Source: Rhea pennata
Lineage: Eukaryota > Chordata > Aves > Rheiformes > Rheidae
Direction: 5' to 3'
NCBI RefSeq assembly: GCF_028389875.1
Contig: NC_084687.1
Location: 5,926,157-5,990,156, forward strand
Length of the DNA stretch: 64,000 bases
The notes under the pieces are model-generated. The model was not told where the DNA came from. It saw only the letters and a program-made list of their open reading frames with translations, and did not search any database. The position numbers and the translations under genes are program-made. The first letter of the stretch is position 1; the number at the start of each line of letters is the position of its first letter. Shown here piece by piece: positions 1 to 13,100 of the stretch.

Positions 1-1556
1 GTGTATTTTGTAGTTTTTCTTGCCCCCACTGCTTTTAAACTAGATCAGTTCCTCAAACAGAGGCTGGAAAAGGAATATAAGAAGGAGGAGACAGGCAAGT
101 GTGAGGAGCTGTGGCAGCTGGCACTGTCATCCAGAGGAGTGTTCTTCAAACTAAGATTTTAATGAGCACATCTCTCTTTCTGTAATAGAGATGGACCCAG
201 TGACTCTGCAGGATTTATCCACGTTGTTACTTAGCCCCTAAATAAAAACATAACTGATAGCTGGGGGGGCTTTTCTTTCCCTTTGCCCTGTTGACCCTCC
301 ATGCTCTGATATTGAGCTGGATTGAAGCAGTATAGAGGTCATGGAGAATAAAATTTCCATTTATAATTAGGCCCAATCACAGTGCCATAAGTAAGCTTCT
401 TTTGATGGCATTTTTATAAAACGTAACAAATCTCCGTCTCCAGATTGATGGATTCAAAGGGCCCAAGGAGCTGGAGTGAGGACTGTGCATCGTCCTGCCT
501 TTTTAACAAAAGGAAGGCGATTACTAGTGATCAGGAATCATTACTACTTTTCACATTCCTTGTAGCAAAGTAAAGCTGACAGGCCCTAATTAGAGTCTGA
601 CATCTGTAATAATAAAATATTATTCATCATGAAACAACTTTAAATATAACAGAATCATTACTGCTAATAGTTTGAGTAACCTTATTACCTGTGACAGCCC
701 ATGGAATCTGATTTCTTACTTTTTTTTTTTTTTAATTCAGTGTTTTTGCTTTTTATAAAAGAAATTTCTGCTGAATTAACAGATTGTACTGTCTTCTTAA
801 AAATCGGTTCTAATCATCTTATTTATAATTCAGCAGCCATCTGCCCTAGCAGGGAATTGGCTTGAATGATGCATTAGGCCTTTCTACCATTATCTCTCCC
901 ACTTCATGTTTAGCAGGAACTATAGGAATTTTAAACCTCAGTAATAAATTTGAGGAGAAAATCCTGGCAAAGGATGGGCTTTTCCCTTTTTCTGCAATTA
1001 ATATCTACCACCGTTCTAAGTGAGACCACTGGTAATCCTGGCTAGTGTGTGGTGGTGGTCTGGTTTGTTGCTTTTATTTTTTTGGTATCTATTTTTTGTA
1101 TCTATCAGAACTATAATAAAAAATCCACAATGACAGCTGTTAACAGCACAGTGGGAAACCAGCATGCTCCCACCTGCTTCTCGCCCTCCGCAGAGTGACT
1201 CCTTTGGAGAAGTGCTGTCTGCAGCTTATAACAAACTTCATCTCGAACAGGAGCCTTATATAATAGATTTCCATACAGTTGGAATTAAAATGTCAAGGGT
1301 AATCTTTTGTCAAAGCAGTAGGCTCCCTTGTGCCTTTTTCAGGATTTCAGTGATTTAAAGTCACTTAAAATTTTTTTGAAGTTCTATAAATTGAATGAGA
1401 CTAAGTCATTAAGATTGACTTGTCTTCCCTCCTCCAAAATAAGTATGGTTTAGAGTATCAAATGAACAAGTTCTATGATGATAGAGGATTATCTTGACTT
1501 TTCTATTATCTGTTTTTTCCTCCTACACCAATGGGTGGTTTGGATCATCTAATCAG
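1..1556 (+). other. SRGAP2: SRGAP2 intron (partial)
   Basis: AT-rich intron sequence with no assignable SRGAP2 exon. Two stretches look exon-like but match nothing I recognise. One is an open frame from the window start to about 161. The other, at 1194-1298, is bounded by consensus splice sites. Confidence 0.7.
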
Positions 1557-1587
1557 TGGCAGACGCAGCTCCACTATAAGGAAGCAG
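1557..1587 (+). CDS. SRGAP2: SRGAP2 microexon (RRSSTIRKQ)
   Basis: This 31-nt exon encodes [10 protein letters not shown], the basic linker just before the RhoGAP domain (human RRSSTVRKQ). The donor is CAG|gtaata. The first base is the third base of a split codon. A second AG at 1561-1562 gives an alternative in-frame start at 1563, two residues shorter. The RRSS motif fits a basophilic kinase site. The preceding exon is outside the window, so the acceptor choice is inferred. Confidence 0.8.
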
Positions 1588-4500
1588 GTAATAAACATTT
1601 CCTTGAGTAGTAAAATGGGGATGGGTGTGTGTTTGTGGTTGTGTGTAGAGGGGGTGGTGGAAAGCAGGGAAGTATTTTTATCTCCCCTTCTCTCTCTTAC
1701 GTGGACATTTTCATTTTTATTTAAACTGAATTAGTGTCTAATAGTTCAGTAAATGAAATCAGTAAAACATATGCATCTACAATCTTCATTCATTTTCTTA
1801 GGTAAAAATTTTTAACTTTTTAAATAACTTTATCCTCTCAGTGTTTTGAGACCTGGCACCAAAAATACCAAAAAACTTTGAGCTGTCTGTTGTCTTGACT
1901 ATGGGGTCTTCAAGGCAGATGTTAATAGAGATGTTAAGAGTCTTCTGGTCATTCAGGAATCATGCAGGCCTCTTAAAATTAACAGCATTTCTGGAAAATA
2001 AACTTCTTTTGTAGTGTTCATCTTGTTTTTCACTCCAGGCTGGGCCCTTAGATTTTTTTTTTTTTTGCCATCAGTGGTAGGAGACCTCAGAGCAGAAGTG
2101 TCCCCTGCCTCTGAACCAGAAGCAGAACGCACGACGGCAAACTGCCGCTGGCCTTGCGCGCCGCGTGCTCAGTGTGCTACCCTGGACGTGTAGCATCACT
2201 TACGGGAACTGCACAGTGGCCTTGCTGCTGAGCCGTGTACAATGAGGGCAGATTTAATAGGGCTTTTGCTAAAGGTTGTTTTGGACTCCAGTTAATTTTA
2301 TTTCCTCTCGTTGCCCGTGATGTTTATGTGCTACTCTCTGGATGAATATATGTGACTACTTTGTCCCCCAGATGCTCCTCCTGGCTGCAGTCTGCATATG
2401 TAATAACATTGCAAGTTCTCAAACTGTCAGTCATGGTTTATGGGCTTCGTGCTGTTGTATGTCACTGTCTCCTTTCCCTTTATTTTTGCTTGTGTGCCTT
2501 TGGAATGCTATTAAACTTGTAACTGCTTGCTGTACCTTCCTGTAATAAAAACTAACACCAACAGTGCTTTTATTTATTTTATTTTTTTTTTATTCCTGGC
2601 TATAGTGGATAATCTATTACTATCTAGCACCTAATGAGCTAAAACATGTCCCTTTCAGATGGAAAAGAATCAAAATTAAATTTCTTTTGCATACTGTAAA
2701 GCTTATCTTAAGAGTTTCATTTCATATAGTCTCTTTTTTTTTTTTTTTTTGTAGTTTTTTTGTAGTTTTTAAAATCTGTGTGTATTGGAAATTAGCAATA
2801 GTAAGAGAACAACTTGTGTTTTCTGTTCTGGAGTCACTGCTGTAGCAAGATAAACTATTTCATGTGACTGCAGGGAAGGCTAACCATGTGCTTTACTGCT
2901 TTGCTGGCATTTGAGTTGGCAGGCAAAAATATTTGAGCCTGGCTGTATTTTGAGTAATAAAACATACGTTACACAAAATATAATGAGAAGCCCAGTTTTC
3001 ATGTTGTGTCTCGAGAATTCTTTCTCTTCTTGTGGTCCTGAGGCTGCGTGCTGAACCTCAATTAAAATAGAACAACTCTGCGGGGAAGGAGGAGGACCTT
3101 GTCAAAATGTGATTTGTAAGGTTTTCTCATCCGTGAAACTGATAACTGGTTGTTATCTAGCTGTATATGTATAAAACGTGCATTTTCTATCATACGCAGA
3201 GATTATTTTGTGAGCTCAATCATTGTTGCTTCATTTATGCTCCAAAAACATTTCCTCCTTACGCAGAAGATGAAGCGTGTGTGTTTGATTGCCGGTTTTC
3301 CAAGCAGCTTTTGAGGTTTCTCACAAGCGTATTTTGCCTTGAGTAGAACTGACATAGCAGTCTCTGCGATTTGGAAACCTAAATTAAAAACTAATCTGTT
3401 TGCAAAACCTGAATCTCTCTGCAGCTCTCAGTAGCCTACGTGAAATCACTTGCATGTGGTGGTAATGGGATTTTTTTGAGTGTGACCTAACCATTTAAAA
3501 CATAACTGCTCTGAGAGTTTTAATCTCTGCTGGGGACCCAGAGCGTGTTCTTCTCCATGAATTCCTCACGTCAAACTCTAGAATGAGTCGGGGGCTTCGT
3601 AATGCTGTTTGGATGATTATTAATAAGCATATTCTCAGGGGCCAGTTGAGCTGCAGAGCTCCCTGGCTTCTTAAGGATTCTTAATTGGTTAGCATCGTAC
3701 TTTATACTGTGTAAAAACTAGTTTTATGCCGACCATGGCTAATTAGGAGAGAAATTATTAATAGTGATTTTATGATCAAATTCTATGGCATTTCATTAAA
3801 ACAAAAAATCATAAAACCTAAACAAGCTAGGGAAATGGTTGAACTGGATTTTACGTTTTTGAGCAGAGGTCTGTCACCCTTATGCCATTTTCAAGAGCAA
3901 GGACCAGCTGAAGTGTGGTACAGTAGCATCCTAACAAGTGAGCATTTGGGTATAATTTAGTCGTCACTGTTCTGTAAACTGGAAGCTGGCAATCTAGGAG
4001 ATTTTACTGGGTTTGGGCCTTGGACTGACGACAGACTGTTGCTGCGAGCCGGCGCCTGTACGGTGCACCTCGCTTCGTGGACTGGGACCGTACGGCACGG
4101 CTGTGCTGTTTGATGTTGGGAGTTTTTATGCAGTCCTGACATTGCTCGTATTTGCGATGTTCAGGAATCGCTCCAGAAACTATACAGAGCTGGAACCGTG
4201 TGGAAGCAGAATGTGGCAGACAAAATAGAAAGCAATATTGTCCTCTTTTTTTTTTTTTTTCCCCCTTCTTCCTTTTTATGCTTCTGCAGCAGCTTTGAAT
4301 GTGGATGGAGAGTATAGAAAGCAAAGTTCACATTGACAGTAGTAGTAGGTGTAGAAGATTTCTGGGAAGCCCACTGCTCTTAGCGCGTTCTGCTCTGGGC
4401 TTTCGGTGGCCTGGAGGAGGCTTGCTTTAATCATCAGTCATTGTAACGAGTCCAGAGGAGAATTTCTGGTCCTGTTTCTGCGAGTTAGTCTTCTATTATG

Positions 4501-7096
4501 TGTAATTCTACTTATTTCAGTGTAGTTTGGGGTGCGTAGCTGAGGTGAAGGTGGTTTTCCTTCTGTCTGCAGCAGGCAGTGCTGCCCGTCCCAAACCGAA
4601 CGGTGCCGCTGTGCACGTGCAGTGAACCCCGGCCACCCCCACCCCAGCCGGAGATACTACGCGGTAGCACTGGAGTCAGTATTTCCTAGCTGTGTGTTTT
4701 GATACCGTTTTGCCATCAGCTCTGCATTTTGACTGCTTTTTTGTTTAATTCTTTCTCTGCTCAGGACTCCGCCCAAGCCATTCCCCTGGTAGTGGAGAGC
4801 TGCATACGATTCATTAGCAGACACGGTGAGTTTATAGGCCAAACAAACAAACAAAAAAATCCTGTGTTATTTCTGCCATGTGAACAGGGTTGCAGAAGCC
4901 TCCTGCAAATGCTCCGTGTGGCCTGGGCAGGCCTGCACGGCCTCCTGGAGCGCGATGCAGAGAAATGGGCTCTGGCTCTTTGGCCCTGTTGTAGTGTGCG
5001 TGCCATCGTCCTCGCAAACGCTTACGGCAGACACCTGCTGCCGCAGATGTGCAGCGCTGAGTTGTGCTTCCAACAATATCCCTTTTGTTTCCCATGAAGT
5101 AAGGTTCCCATCCTTAAACACCACTTGTTCCTCACCTCCAGTCACCTTGCTTTGAGGCCTGAAATGTGGTTTTCATCAATAATAATCATGCTTTTCCTAG
5201 AGAGGGGGAATGCTCTAAGTGTTTGAACTTGGGAGGTCAAGTGATGATTTAATTGCTTGCTTATTGCAGCAATAAGATGATTTGTACATGTTTGTAAGGT
5301 TAACTTCATAGCTGTGAACATTGTAAAGCACTTTATAGGTTTGTTGCAATTTTTGTTCCTTTCTAATCAAGGCTTAAATGAGTACAGTTGATTTCCCTAT
5401 GTGAAGAGTACTTTGAACTTTGTTTTGTAAATTTTGCTGCTCATCTTTCATGTACCAACAAAATTATGATGGCAGTTTATTAGAATCTTTCACCTCCTTC
5501 ATAAATGACTTTAATGATTTTGTTTATGTGCACTGTTTCCCAGGAATGTCTTAAAGGCTATCCTAGATATCAAGGCATCTTAGGGTAATTAAATGCTTCA
5601 GTTTGAATTGGCTGATTTGCTCTGGGCATTTCCAGTATTGCATTTGAAGAATAAACTGTTTTACTATGTAGTTAGCCATATGTTCTGGCTGGTATACCAT
5701 TAGTTCATGACTTTGGATTGGAAAATCCTTTGGGAACCTTCAGGGTGAAAGATAAAACGCATGGATGTTATAACCAAATTGTTCTGTCAGCATCTCAGAA
5801 AGGGTTAATACGTTTCTCAGTGGTGCCAGAGTTCTGGTTTTCCACATTCTGCCTGTGCCTGCACATTTAAGGGAAGATGGCTTTTAAAAGAAGATACTTT
5901 GCCTGTGTTGCTTATGTTTCCTTCATCATGCTGTACTTGATGGAAGTCCCAGCTTAGCTTATGTCTGTTGTTATCAATGTCCCTTTTTGTCTTACAGGGC
6001 TGCAGCATGAAGGAATATTCAGAGTGTCTGGGTCACAAGTTGAAGTGAATGATATAAAAAATGCGTTTGAGAGAGGTAAGTAGGATCTATTCTAGTATCT
6101 GAAATTATTGCCAAATGTATTAATTTGTTAAAACGACTGTTCCAAAATAGCTTGTGTGTTGACTGCAGCTTACTATATTCTGTTTTAATTTTTTTCCAGC
6201 TTCATAAGTGACTCACCAGAATGCTTCTGTAGTGCTCGTTAATGTTGAATATTCAAAGCATTATGCTTTATACCTTGTAGTGTGTCTGTTTAATAAACAT
6301 TCTGAATTCAGTCATCTCATGTCTCATAGTTAAATGATTGTTTGCAACACCAAAGGACTGGGAATTTCATTACTGGACATAACTACCCTGTCTCTTTTCC
6401 CCCTACTCTTTGAGAATAGACTGCTCTGCTGGAGGATGAGCTTTTGTGCATCTCGTGTTCTTGAGGCACAGCTTGGCTATGCTTGTTCTAACTGTGACAA
6501 AGTAAGAGAGTAAATTTCAAGTCACTGTTTGATGTAACTTATAATAGATTTGATTTTTCTATATGAAGAACAGGGATTTTTTTCCAAAAGCAGGCAGACA
6601 TGTTCTTGGGGTCTCCAGGCTCACGAGCAGCTAGCTAACTAAGTTGGCCTCCTTGGGTTCGGGAGAGCTTGCTCTTCAGTCGAGCCTTGCAGCCTGTCTC
6701 CCCGATCCGGCTTGGGTCACTGAAAATGATAGGGCTCATGTTAATTCTCTGTACACGTCATTCCCAAAGAACACATATAGTATGCTTTTATGCTTGGTGC
6801 TGGAGAAAAAAGCAGTAATTAATTAGGCATAGCAAACTCATTTTGCTGTTGAGAAGAAAGGACTTTAGTGTACAATGTATGTGAAGTATGACATCTAATT
6901 TCCCTTGCCTTCATCTTTCTATTCCAACCTGAGAATTAAAAACCTCAAGAAGAGAGGAAGCAAGAATGTGTATGACAAGCTGCAGGTGAAAGGCTTGATA
7001 TCAGCCTCAAAGGCCCTTTTTAAAAAATAAATGACAATACCAGACATCTTGAGAGAATAGCCAGTTGTTTCAGCACCAACATGCAAAAAAAAGGTT

Positions 7097-7129
<33 letters not shown>

Positions 7130-10100
7130 AAAGCTTCATCTCACTTATCTCTCTAAAGCACATGAAATGCAGAACTGACAAAGTTAACAATAATGTCTCT
7201 GCAGGTTATTACTTCACCCAGAACCCTTGGTGGCAGTTAATATCAAGGATAATGCTCTGGTTTGTAGTGGCCCATTTATTATCCTGTGTGTTATTAAGAT
7301 AATAGGCAAGCTTTGGTAATTTCAGTCACATAATGGATATATATAGCTTCAATCTGAGGTTTGCCCCATCATTAAATCTAATTATATCTGATAGGGAGTT
7401 TTCCATAGGGAGCAACTCCTTAAGCAGGCATATTTTCTTTTGTAACACAGACAAACTGTGACACATCTACAGTGACAAATTGTATGTCCCAGAAACCTTT
7501 TTTTTTTTTTTTTCTCTCCTTCCCCAATTCAGCATAAGCTGTCTGTGTCTTACTGAGCCTAGTAAAGATGCTCGTTGCTCCATTACATAAGTGCTGAATT
7601 CAAGCCGAACTTTAATTGTGGATTTGTATAAAGATATGCTCCTAGGCTTGTGTACTGTTTATCTCCATGGTGATTCTCAAATTCACCCCCTACCTAAATA
7701 TTTGGAGTACAGAACTTTTAAACAGTAGCACAGCTATGCCACTCTGACTTGGGCGTTAGTCGGGTGCTCCAGAATCGGGCTCCTATCTGTCCGAGAGCCG
7801 CCTCAGCTCTCCAAGGATTGCTGTCGGAGGCTTCCCTTCTTCACTGCTATCCACAGGGGAGTTCTCTCTCCACGTCATGTTGGTTTTAATCTAGTTGAAG
7901 TAGGTGGGATTAACGTTGTGCTGCATAAATTCTTTTCTACAGCTGAGTGGCAACCTTCCAGCCTGATTCTTTTCTCCAGCATTCTGATTTTTCTTAACTG
8001 TTTTTCTTTGCTTGTAATGAAGGGGAAGATCCATTGGCTGGGGACCAGAATGACCATGACATGGATTCAATAGCAGGTGTTTTGAAGCTCTATTTTCGAG
8101 GGCTGGAGCACCCTCTCTTCCCCAAGGATATCTTTCATGATCTGATTGCGTGTGTTGGTAAGTATACAAAGATCTGAAAAGGAATTAGATGAATTTTTTC
8201 AACATTGTCTTTCACCTCTCTCCCCCTGCCCTTTTCTTTATCCAAAATAATCTGTTTATAGTTACTTTGATTGGCTTTATGTTGCACTGCTCTCCTAATC
8301 TCTGTTAGGCCATGCGTTTCAGCCAGAATCAGGACGATTACCTGGTTGCAACATTCATTATTTTGATAGCAATCTTTTATAAATGAGCAAGAAGATAGAA
8401 ACGAATAGATTTTTTCAAGAGCAATGTCATGTATTTTCCTGAGACAGTGCTTCACGACAGGAATCTTTGCTTAAAGAATAAAACAAAAGACCTTCCATTC
8501 TGAAAAATAACCTTTTAAGAGCTATACTAAGAAGATTCCAGAAATGCCTTATCAAAAACATGCATCTCCAGCAGGGTTTTCTTGTCCCATATGCTTTCTC
8601 TAATATTAATAGATATGCTGCCTGTACATCTACTGCCATCCTTTTGCATGCTCTGTTTAGCCAGCAAGTAATAGTAAGCAGAACAGTAATTATATGCCTT
8701 TTAACTTCATCAGCATGAGAGGCTCTTTATTGACTCTTGTTACACGATATCAAACATGAGGTTGATCACGGTCCAGTTGTTAACATCTTTGTTTCTAAAA
8801 GTGGTTTTTGTGGACAGGGGCTTGCTTTTTGTGTTTGTGCTTGGACATACTCTGCTTAAATGGTCTGACTGTTGCTGTGTCACTCTGAATCAAAGAACGA
8901 TTCCGTTGTCCCTTGCAATGGCAGCTTTTGAAGTAAAGCAGAAGATAACTGCTTCTAATATGGTTTGTGGTTTTCTTCTCCTGATAAATGCGTTTGCAGA
9001 CTTGAATTCGCATTATATGAAAAGAAAAATCTGCTTCCAAGTAACTTTTCTCTTCTGAGATGATTTATGCTGCCCACTTATTTCTCAGTATGCTGCTGCA
9101 CACAGAGCTTTTTGCCTCACCCTTTAACTATGTTAATCTGCCTTTGAGTCTTATACAATTTTTTCTTTAAACACCCACCTTTCTAAGCTAACTTGAATAA
9201 GCTATTGTGTCAGAACTATTGAAACAGATGACATCCAGTGCTCCCACACTAGGAAGGAGCTTGCAGCTAAGTTTCACGTGTTAAGAGCCTTCATTGTCAA
9301 AGGCTTCGCAGCCTGCGCATTCCCCATGTCGGGGACAGCCGGGAAGTCTAGGAAGGAGGCAGACCCTTCCTTCCTTGTGCTGCTGTGCTGCCTTCCCTTT
9401 TTGATAGTTTGCACAAGAATCATCACAGTGTATGCCTGTATTCAGATTCAGTGGCAAGTTGTGGATATAGTGGTCTAATAACTGGTGCTCTTTCTGCCTT
9501 TCAGCAATGGATAATTTACAAGAGAGAGCGCTTCACATTCGGAAAGTCCTTCTGAACTTGCCTAAGACCACTCTGATTGTAATGAGATACCTCTTTGCAT
9601 TCCTCAATCAGTGAGTATGTCTGAGAGCACCATGGTCCTACTGTAATACTTGGTGTCTGTTCTACTGGGCTTCTGAGCCTTGCTGAAATTTATCCTGATG
9701 ATAGTGCTGCAATCTCAGTGGAGCTCCAGAAATGAAAATGAATAATTTGCTGGTAATTCAGGCAAAAAAATGATACGAGGGAATTGGAAGCTGGGTCCTG
9801 CACCAGCAAAAAGTAGTGTATACTAAGTGGTGAGAGTGATGCAGAGGGAGGTTGTTGTATTTTTTTAAAACACTCCACTACATCTGGCTGATTCATCAGG
9901 CAGTTTGACAGCAAGAAGTCAATAACTTCTTCCAGTAGTGTGGTCTTGACACCTGAGGATAACATAAAGGAAAAATATCCTAGCCAGAAGCGTAGCAGGA
10001 TTTAAACATGCTTTGCTCCCTGTTGAGGTTGGTAGTGCTGAGTGTAAATGAGTGTAAATGTAATGCTGATATTCTTCATTGTGTTCACTGTACAGCAAGA

Positions 10101-13100
10101 ACAAAAAAAAAAGGAGAGACTACATTAGGGAGTATTTTAAACCTATAGAGGAAGGTTAAACTATAAACAGGGATTTGAGCAAAGCTGGGATCAAAATACC
10201 CTGAATTTCTGCAGTGACAAGCCCTCTTAAAACTGTCAGACAAACTTCCACGTCAGGGTACCTTTGAACACTAGAGAAGATTAGATTTAGAATTGTATTT
10301 TCCAACATCCTTTTAGTCGTCACCTAACCTGCTAGAAATGTTATTTTTAAAGTAAGGTAATAGGAAATCAGCATTGGTTGTTATGACTAGATATTATTTC
10401 TGTATAAATTCTGTCTGTCCAAAAACTAGCAGAAGCTGTGATAAAAATACAGTCAGCTTCTCATATTTTGGATCTGAACTTGAAGGAAAACTTCACAAAG
10501 TTCCTTTTTCTTAATCAGATTTTGGCAGTGTAGAAGATTGTTGTCTCATCCTCTTCCTTGTGATGGATTTAATGCCTTGTGCTACAGTTTGAGATTTCTA
10601 CTATAAATAGTTTACTCAAGAAAATGGAATGTCTTGTCATTTCTCATACCTCTGCCTCCAAGGACTTAAAAACTACCTAGAGAAAATAGCACCTCTCTCC
10701 TATTCCCAGCTCTGGCTCTAATACAGAACTGGAGCATGGAGCTTCCAGACTAGATTAACCTTCTCTTTCGAGAAATACTTTTTACTTGATTTGCAGAGTT
10801 TGAGAAACAGAATTTCTCATGGAAGCTGCAGCTACAGCTCGCTCCTGGTCTGGTTGGGAGACTTCAGCTGCTTTCAGTGTGTCACTGCAGCTTATGCTGA
10901 AAATGCTGTTTCCCAATGTACTGAATACTGGACTAGACTCTGCCTTTGGGAGCAGGAAGGGATTAACCTGACGGAGGGCACAAAAGGAAACGAGCAGAGG
11001 GATCTCCTGGCCGACAAGCTCCTTGCTGTGTACAGAGCCACAGTCTGCTCTGCAGAGCCGTGGTGGCTGTCAAGCTTGTCCTGGCCTCCTGGCTAAATGT
11101 ACAGATTGCTTTTGGAGTCGGGTGCACAGAGTGATTTGCTGACAGACTGGCTTTTATTGCCAACAATTTGTTTATGATGAGAATAAAGGGGGAGAAATCT
11201 AGTGGTGTTTTCCTCCCTATTGTTGTCCTTGCTAGTTAAGGAGAAAATTGTAAAATTGTTTGGAAAATAGAAAGCATCTTGGATATGCAATAAAGAAATC
11301 AACATCAGCAAACTTTCCAGACTGCAGCTGGTGAACCTGGTTAACATAAGCCTAGTTGGACTGAGTTACCGGACCTTGAGAGTTGTTCTCTGTATGTACC
11401 ACCGGTCTCTCACTTTTTAAACAGACTTAAAACATTTGTGTCCCAGCAGATCGCTCTAAAGAGCAGAAAGCCCAAAGTGAATCTTTCCAGCTCAGCTGTA
11501 TGTTCTCCAGCAGAGATGATGATTCTTTTTTCTGCTTGTTAACCCTCCTCCCTACTTCTGTCTTTTACAGTTTATCTCAATTCAGTGAAGAGAATATGAT
11601 GGATCCCTACAATTTAGCCATCTGCTTTGGGCCAACACTGATGTCTGTGCCTGAAGGTCATGATCAAGTCTCTTGCCAGGCTCATGTCAATGAATTGATC
11701 AAAACCATCATCATCCAACATGAGAACATCTTCCCAGGACCAAGAGAGCTGGAGGGTCCAGTCTATAGCAGAGGTGGAAACACTGAGGATTACTGGTATG
11801 ATAGAAAGAATGGATGCACATTCATTTTCTGATTAGTATACTACAGTCACATGTGTTTTGTGATGTTGTCTAATACTGGATTCAAGCATCTGGCCCAGAC
11901 TTTCAGAGTCTGTACTGTGAAAGAGAAGATGGCTTTGGTACCCATGAAGTTTTTTTAAAAAGAAAGAAAAAAGAAAAAAAAGTGTAGCTGCTCAGTTGTC
12001 AAACCAGTGCTTACCTATCTGAAGGACAAGGCTTTACAGAGATTTTTTTGCATGTTCTGCTATGGTAGCTGCCACCATTTCCTTGTGAAGGACAAGGAAC
12101 TGAGGCAGCAACTACTGCTAATGCTTATATTTCACTTTTTCTTTTCCTTCTCTCTCTCTCTCTCTCTCCCTCTCTCTTTTTTTCCCTCTCTCTTCCTTTG
12201 ACATTCTCCTGCCTGATTTGAGTGACTCTGCTTCAGAGGTGGGGTCACTTGCAGCTGAACCTAGAAAGCTGCGGCATAGTTTAATTTTCAGGGCAGCATG
12301 GAGGGGGAGGGAGGAATGCAAAATCACCATTTCCATCCAGCTTAAAGCTCAAGAGGCCTGGCCGCGTGCTCAGTCTGAAAGCAACATCTGGAAGCAATTC
12401 AGCTCGAGCGGCTCCTGTCATCTGGGGTGGAAGGTTGGGAGTGGGGGAAGGAAAGGAGGTGTTTTCTTTTCTACTGGCCAAGTTGATCTCTCCCACTGAA
12501 AATGAGGAATGTTAAATTGCGTCCTCCTTTTCCCCTTTCTAACTTCCCTGTCCCAGGAATGCAAATGATTATTTTCCTATATTAAAATAAATACATTTTT
12601 AAAATGGAGTCATTCTAGCAACAGAGCTAGCCTTGTTTTCCTACTTGTTTCAGAGTAGTTTTAACTATCAGTTCGCTCCATGTATGTGCTTAAGGAGAAG
12701 CTAATTTATGCAGACAAGAAACAGCTATATGTGGAGGGCTTGCAGTAACCTTTGTGGAAATTGCATTAATTTTACCCTTTGTTCTGGCATTTTTCATTGA
12801 TTCTTTTTTAGGGGGAAAAAGAAAAGTTTTGTATGTGTAAGACCTTTAAGAAACATACTCACTTTGACGAGATTTTATCCGTAAAGTGAAGGGAATAAGA
12901 ATATTAGATATTCTGCACACTCCCTGTAGTATGTGTTGCACTTGGCATGAATGTGTAGGAGACAAACTGTCCTGAAAGATGCTAGCGCTTCCCTGAAGAC
13001 ACTTTGGGGTTTTTTTTCATTGCTCTTAACCACGCTGCTCTGAGACCCTATTGATTAGGAAAGGGTAGAAGCAAACGAGATAGGCTGCTTAGCAGGGCCA

